Assembly (NCBI GenBank): GCA_944470555.2
Contig: OX104127.1
Span: 139,270,786-139,334,785 of the forward strand
Length of the DNA stretch: 64,000 bases
Direction of reading: 5' to 3'
From: Heterobilharzia americana
Taxonomy: Eukaryota > Platyhelminthes > Trematoda > Strigeidida > Schistosomatidae
The translations under genes were made by a program, and so were the position numbers. Positions 59,990 to 64,000 of this stretch are shown piece after piece. The notes under the pieces were generated by a model. That model searched no databases. It worked only from the letters and a program-made list of their open reading frames with translations, and was not told the origin of the DNA. Each line of letters begins with the position of its first letter. Position 1 is the stretch's first letter.

Positions 59990-60650
59990 CAGAAGATAAT
60001 TGAATGCGCGATTTAGTTACATACTTATTCAGCAGGATAAACCGCATCTGTATCAATGACACTAAGGAGGAAGAAGCCAACTTACTGACGACAACACTGA
60101 TATAGAATGGCTACCAGTTGAAATTTATCGACAAGTGTAAAAGTTATGTACCAGTACACCGTGTTTCATTACCATTTAGAGGTGGTTCACATAGCTTATT
60201 TGTGAGGACAAGGCTCAGATCAGCCACCTGTAAAACATAATATGCAACCAGGGTCGTTACTGTAGAGAAGACAAAGTCCGTGTTATAAAACAAACCAAAA
60301 CAACATATAAACGATTACATCACATCCTACCATGTTTATCGATTTACATGTATGTGTGGACACGAATACATAGAGAGGAGTGATCGTGATGGATGGTTGA
60401 ACACGTACCTGAGTGGTTTAAAAAACAAATGATCTCAACAGATCCGATAAGTGCAGGTGATAAACATCCATCTTCGTCTTTTTATAAACATATACTAGAA
60501 ACTAATCATAGGGTAGACATGAAAAGAGATTTTATAGTACTACATACAAGTGGTCAGAGCCGAGTGCTTGAATTTATTGCAGCTCTTACCATCTGTAAAT
60601 TCACATCCCGTTTATGTATATACAAAAACAATTTGTAATCATGTTGAGCC
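59990..60650 (+). mobile_element. Penelope-like element, fragment 3 (linker and GIY-YIG)
   Basis: Reading: INRICINDTKEEEANLLTTTL then NGYQLKFIDK (60035-60135), LPFRGGSHSLFVRTRLRSAT (60170-60230), the nuclease start VYRFTCMCGHEYIERSDR (60330-60385), then a frame change to EHVPEWFKKQM, DKHPSSSFYKHILETNHRVDMKRDF and EFIAALTICKF (to about 60600). One frameshift near 60390; the GIY-YIG Gly is lost (EYIER for xYIGR). The RT upstream is absent. Confidence 0.75.
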
Positions 60651-61529
60651 TACCTTAATAGTATTGATTTTAATTTTCACACCAAGAGTAAGGTGATTAA
60701 GATTTTTTTCTTACGCTACCCTTCCTATTCCTATGTTTCCCATTGACTTCATTGACCCCCTTAGTAAATTTTTACATAAATAGTTCGACAAGTCCATATG
60801 TGATCAGATTGTTCGAAATGTATAGCGTTAATACACCACATGTTGCAGATAATCTTCGTCTTCTAATTAAGCTGTTTAAATTTATTAAAGAGACTACTTG
60901 CTGTAAATAATTGAGTGTATTAGAAATTTGAAGAGTAGCACCTTTGAAAAGCGAATGACCAGAAATGAACCTTAGTGAAACCACTGGGTTTCCAAAAGCT
61001 ATCGTTTTAGGCAACAAGTAGGGTAGAGTTCTTACTAAAACGAAAAAAATTATACGGTAAAAAGAGAATCTTTGCAGTAATTTCAGTAGACTGAAAAAGT
61101 GAAAGAAATCCTGATATAGTCTATGAATAAAGGGCATCACAGCAAACTCGCCTGTGATTTTCAAAATCAGGTTTCCAATTTGTCTCTAAAAGTAAATGGT
61201 AGCCTTCAAGCGTACAGCAACATATCGACAACATGGATGGTTTCGAGGTAAATTGTTGGAAATACTGAATATATATGTATATGTATAGGCTGAATAATTA
61301 AAAGTACTGAATAACTTTTCAATCACCATCTAGTTTAGACAAAATCAGTTCTTTACGTACTGATGAAATGCATACTTTATCACATTTGCCATGAAACATA
61401 ATCGAAGGTGACATACCAATAGCTCTAATAATTGAAACTGATGCCCTGGAAGCGATAAGCCTATCAGTATATGGAGGAAGTTTTGTAATCATAGGCCGAA
61501 ATGGACGTTTGTTTAGGTTAACCTTACAC
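60651..61529. other. No recognisable gene
   Basis: A 130-codon minus-strand frame (60772-61164) is rich in Phe, Leu and Ile, as expected from AT-rich DNA, and shows no family features. It is probably chance. Confidence 0.35.
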
Positions 61530-61705
61530 TGTACCGTCTTTGATTGGACCGAATTTATCGGCGTCTGTACGCATATGGGCTCCTGTGCCCATACCTCGAT
61601 TTTAAATGTGTTTTAATGATAGTAATAATGGATATTGGCTAGCAGTGGAATCCAGATGCGCATTTCATCCTATTCGGGACTCGTTAGCTGGATGTATAAT
61701 TAGAA
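61530..61705 (-). repeat. Family-A SINE, minus copy, with nearly intact hammerhead core
   Basis: The tract at 61647-61694 reads (minus) CATCCAGCTAACGAGTCCC, loop GAAT, AGGATGAAATGCGCATCTGG, then ATTCC. Stem I (GGATTCC-side TCTGGAT against ATCCAG) and stem II pair well. The single core fault is G5 to A (CTAACGA for CTGACGA). The family tail follows at 61535-61600. Confidence 0.7.
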
Positions 61706-61990
61706 CACAGGTAATATCGAGGCATCCGCACAGGAGCCCATATGTCAACAGAGACCGATCAGTTGGGTCCAGTCAACGACGGTATAATACAAGCAATAAT
61801 ACTAAAACTATACCCGTCGTACAAGAAGTGGCTATCGTGGCTTGGTGATATAGTGAATAACTCTGTGGTGCTTCATGCGACCGGTTCTGAGTCCGGATCC
61901 CCGTGGGAAACAACATCATTCACTGGGAGGCCACTATCCATCATTAATATAAATTGTTAATCAACTGAAATGGGAAAACAATGGCACATG
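61706..61990 (+). repeat. Family-A SINE material, plus strand (tail, then a second head)
   Basis: A plus-oriented tail (ATCGAGGCATCCGCACAGG, GGGTCCAGTCAACGACGG) at 61711-61785 directly abuts the minus hammerhead. From about 61820 a tRNA-like head (GTGGCTTGGTGATATAGTG, B box GGTTCTGAGTCC, CATCATTCACTGGGAGG linker) leads to a much decayed hammerhead tract and GAATTCCGCTGCAGTA. At least three partial copies are therefore nested here. Confidence 0.6.
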
Positions 61991-62964
61991 AATTCCGCTG
62001 CAGTAACTAAATTGGAGTGGACGTGGAAGTTATCTATCTGATTTCAGACGTCGGTGATACTGACTGTGAAAGCCAAACTTGTGATCAGGTTATAATTTAT
62101 ACCCTCTTAACTATTTTTCAAAGATTTACTGCCTTTTATGATTCTTTTCTGCAAATCATTGTATAAACATAATTTGTAGTGATGGATCTAAATGAAGAGC
62201 TACACATCTTACAATAGTAGCAGAAATGAAGAAATCTCTAAAATATACCATATATAAAAGCGTGCATAGGAACTTCATGTTTAATTATGAATTAATCAGT
62301 TACACAACTAGCTACAGTAGGCAAGAAACAAAATCATCCGCCATAGATTTATTTGTTCAAGCGAAACTACACTCTCTTCAGAACTTTTAATTTTCTTTAA
62401 AGAGTGTAACACACAAAATCCGACTTGTAGATTAGTAGGCTGTTACTGAAGCTCATGAATTAACTTACGACTGAAGTTGCATCCGGCTTGTTAAAGAAGT
62501 AAGTATATAAGATAAAACGTTGATCTTCCAAATGATTTATCATGGTCTCTTATTCATAGGATTACAGTTGCTCACAAAAGTACACAGCATCTATATGTCT
62601 GTCTCATCCATGCAACATTTGTATTCTGATATCCTTAAAATAATTTGGCAAGATGACCTTAATATAAGTTCGTTTTGTTAAAAGAATACTATTAACTAGA
62701 TAAAACGTGAGTGCTGTATTAAATAACTGACTTTAGTTATTACAGATATTACCCCCATTGTTTCTTGTACGATATTGTCGTGTCATGTCACGATTGCATG
62801 TTTCGCTGTCAAAACTTGGTGAATAAACCACGATTTACGTTTTTTATTTTCTTTAAAATACATTAATACCAAAGGCGACTAATAAATTTATAACTGAATG
62901 ATAAAGATTTCGTTGAGTCTTGTTAACTGACTAAAATAGCTTTGTAAATTACTTACAGTGAAGT
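61991..62964. other. No recognisable gene
   Basis: AT-rich and without open frames of note. Confidence 0.35.
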
Positions 62965-63135
62965 TGGTATTCATCATGGACCGATACTAGTTGCAGAAAC
63001 ATTGGAAACCTGGTAGCACTGGACAGATATTTTGTCCTCAACAGTGCACACCAAGGATCCCGCCCTACCAGGGGTCAAACCCAGGATCTTCAGGTTACGA
63101 GGACAGTACGTTACCATTAAGCCTCTGGGTCAGGA
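62965..63135 (-). repeat. Family-B SINE, minus copy, stem II lost
   Basis: Minus strand: GGCTTAATGGTAACGTACTG, B box GGGTTTGACCCC, then GTGCACTGTTGAGGACAAAATATCTGTCCAGTGC and CCAGGTTTCCAATG to GATGAATACC. The stem II hairpin and half of the core are deleted, leaving GTTGAGGAC-AAAAT. Stem I partners (GCACTG/CAGTGC) are still perfect. Confidence 0.65.
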
Positions 63136-64000
63136 TTCAGTCATCGATATTTTCTACTTCTGTCAGTTCTGGATATAGCGTGACCTTCATCCAATGCCAT
63201 CTCTGAGTAAATATCCTCATGTGCGATTTGGTTGGCCCCACCGACCACGACTTCTCATTGGAACTTCAGGAATCATCCATCGGAGCGAGTCACCAATGAG
63301 CACTAGATTTATTCACTTTGGAGAATTGTGGGAATTTATTTCTTGATCGCAGATATTTTCCTGTCATTATACTGAAATACCAATTTTACCTTATGGTGTT
63401 TCTCGAGCACAAACCTTACTGCTATTTTTGTCTACCTTGTTTAGTTATCTGGAGATGATACTAACTCCGCTGAAAATGAAATGTGACAAGGAAAAAAATA
63501 AACTGCATTTATTACTAATTATTTTGATGAGATTTCAGCAACATATGCCTTTATGGCTTTTGAGAAAGCGTTAGAATTCCTCAGGCATTACATTTCCACC
63601 TACATCCTGACAACTACCAATATACAAAAAACTTTCTACATACTCCCAATGGTTCCCCTCTATCGGATGGTGCAAGCATAGGTTTCTGTTAAACTTGTAA
63701 AGATGCTATTTGTTACAAAAGCTTTCTGTACAACGGTTGAATAAAGAAGTTGGAGAACAGATATTGAGAAACTCTGATTACTAATCAATCATGCATTTAG
63801 TTACCCCTTTTTTTCACTATACAACATTACTTATTTCAGGCTAAAGAACGTTACATGTTGTTCAAGGATTGTGTGGAACTGAAATTGCCTAAATTTTGTT
63901 TTTGTTCCTCTAAATGCTCAGAGTATATAGATCTATGAACAGTTAGTTACCTGAATGAAAGTAACAGAGCTATATAAAAGGGAATTCATCATTCACAACA
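63136..64000. other. No recognisable gene
   Basis: Open reading after an acceptor-like TTATTTCAG at about 63831-63839 (AKERYMLFKDCVELKLPKF) could be a host exon cut by the window edge, but one short peptide is not enough to call it. Confidence 0.3.

Noticed and set aside
60772..61164. 130-codon minus-strand frame as a membrane protein gene
   Set aside because: Phe/Leu/Ile-rich composition is what AT-rich DNA gives by chance; no start context, intron or family support.
63831..63900. Possible host exon after an acceptor site
   Set aside because: Only about 20 plausible residues, no matching donor or second exon in the window.

Overview
This is eukaryotic, AT-rich, gene-poor DNA that best fits a blood fluke (Schistosomatidae, probably Schistosoma; species not determinable). 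The reasons are CR1-, RTE/SR2- and Penelope-type retroelements of the schistosome kind, many short tRNA-derived SINEs that carry hammerhead ribozymes (the Sm-alpha type of arrangement), and one host gene with 33- and 43-nt introns, a size typical of trematode 5' introns. I found no bacterial-style operons, CRISPR arrays, rRNA genes or functional tRNA genes. Layout, 1-14.5 kb: a Ty3/gypsy integrase remnant (2335-2745); a dead CR1-type non-LTR element (3680-6858); a 3' fragment of a second CR1 family (6985-7683); a nearly complete CR1 element of that family (about 7684-13427), with PHD-like/RRM-like ORF1 and endonuclease-reverse transcriptase ORF2 broken by only three small frameshifts; and, 91 bp after its 3' end, the only convincing host gene, a three-exon mitochondrial-type single-domain rhodanese whose active-site Cys is missing. 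Layout, 15.6-50.7 kb: RTE copies and a large inverted duplication. The left arm is split in two (18643-20979 and 25544-26925) by a 4.56-kb segment holding a Penelope fragment and a SINE. The right arm (46493-50245) is continuous and faces it across about 19.6 kb. Both arms hold the same RTE element plus the same 1.4 kb of flank. The spacer holds a second Penelope copy, an RTE fragment, several SINEs and a third CR1 element on the minus strand (38345-43370). Layout, 50.7-64 kb: AT-rich DNA with an internally deleted RTE copy (53855-54965), three Penelope remnants and more SINEs. The most interesting signal is the set of short tRNA-headed repeats with hammerhead-like cores. I can sort them into three families: A (Sm-alpha-like, stem II from GTCCC/GGAC), B (loop CATACTA in stem II) and C (stem II from GTGCC). 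Six loci hold two copies in opposite orientation head to head. At 28.8-28.95 kb two arms form a near-perfect palindrome, and the plus arm has an intact-looking catalytic core while the minus arm has a broken one. No functional interplay between genes is visible: almost everything is decayed retroelement, with one gene embedded in it.
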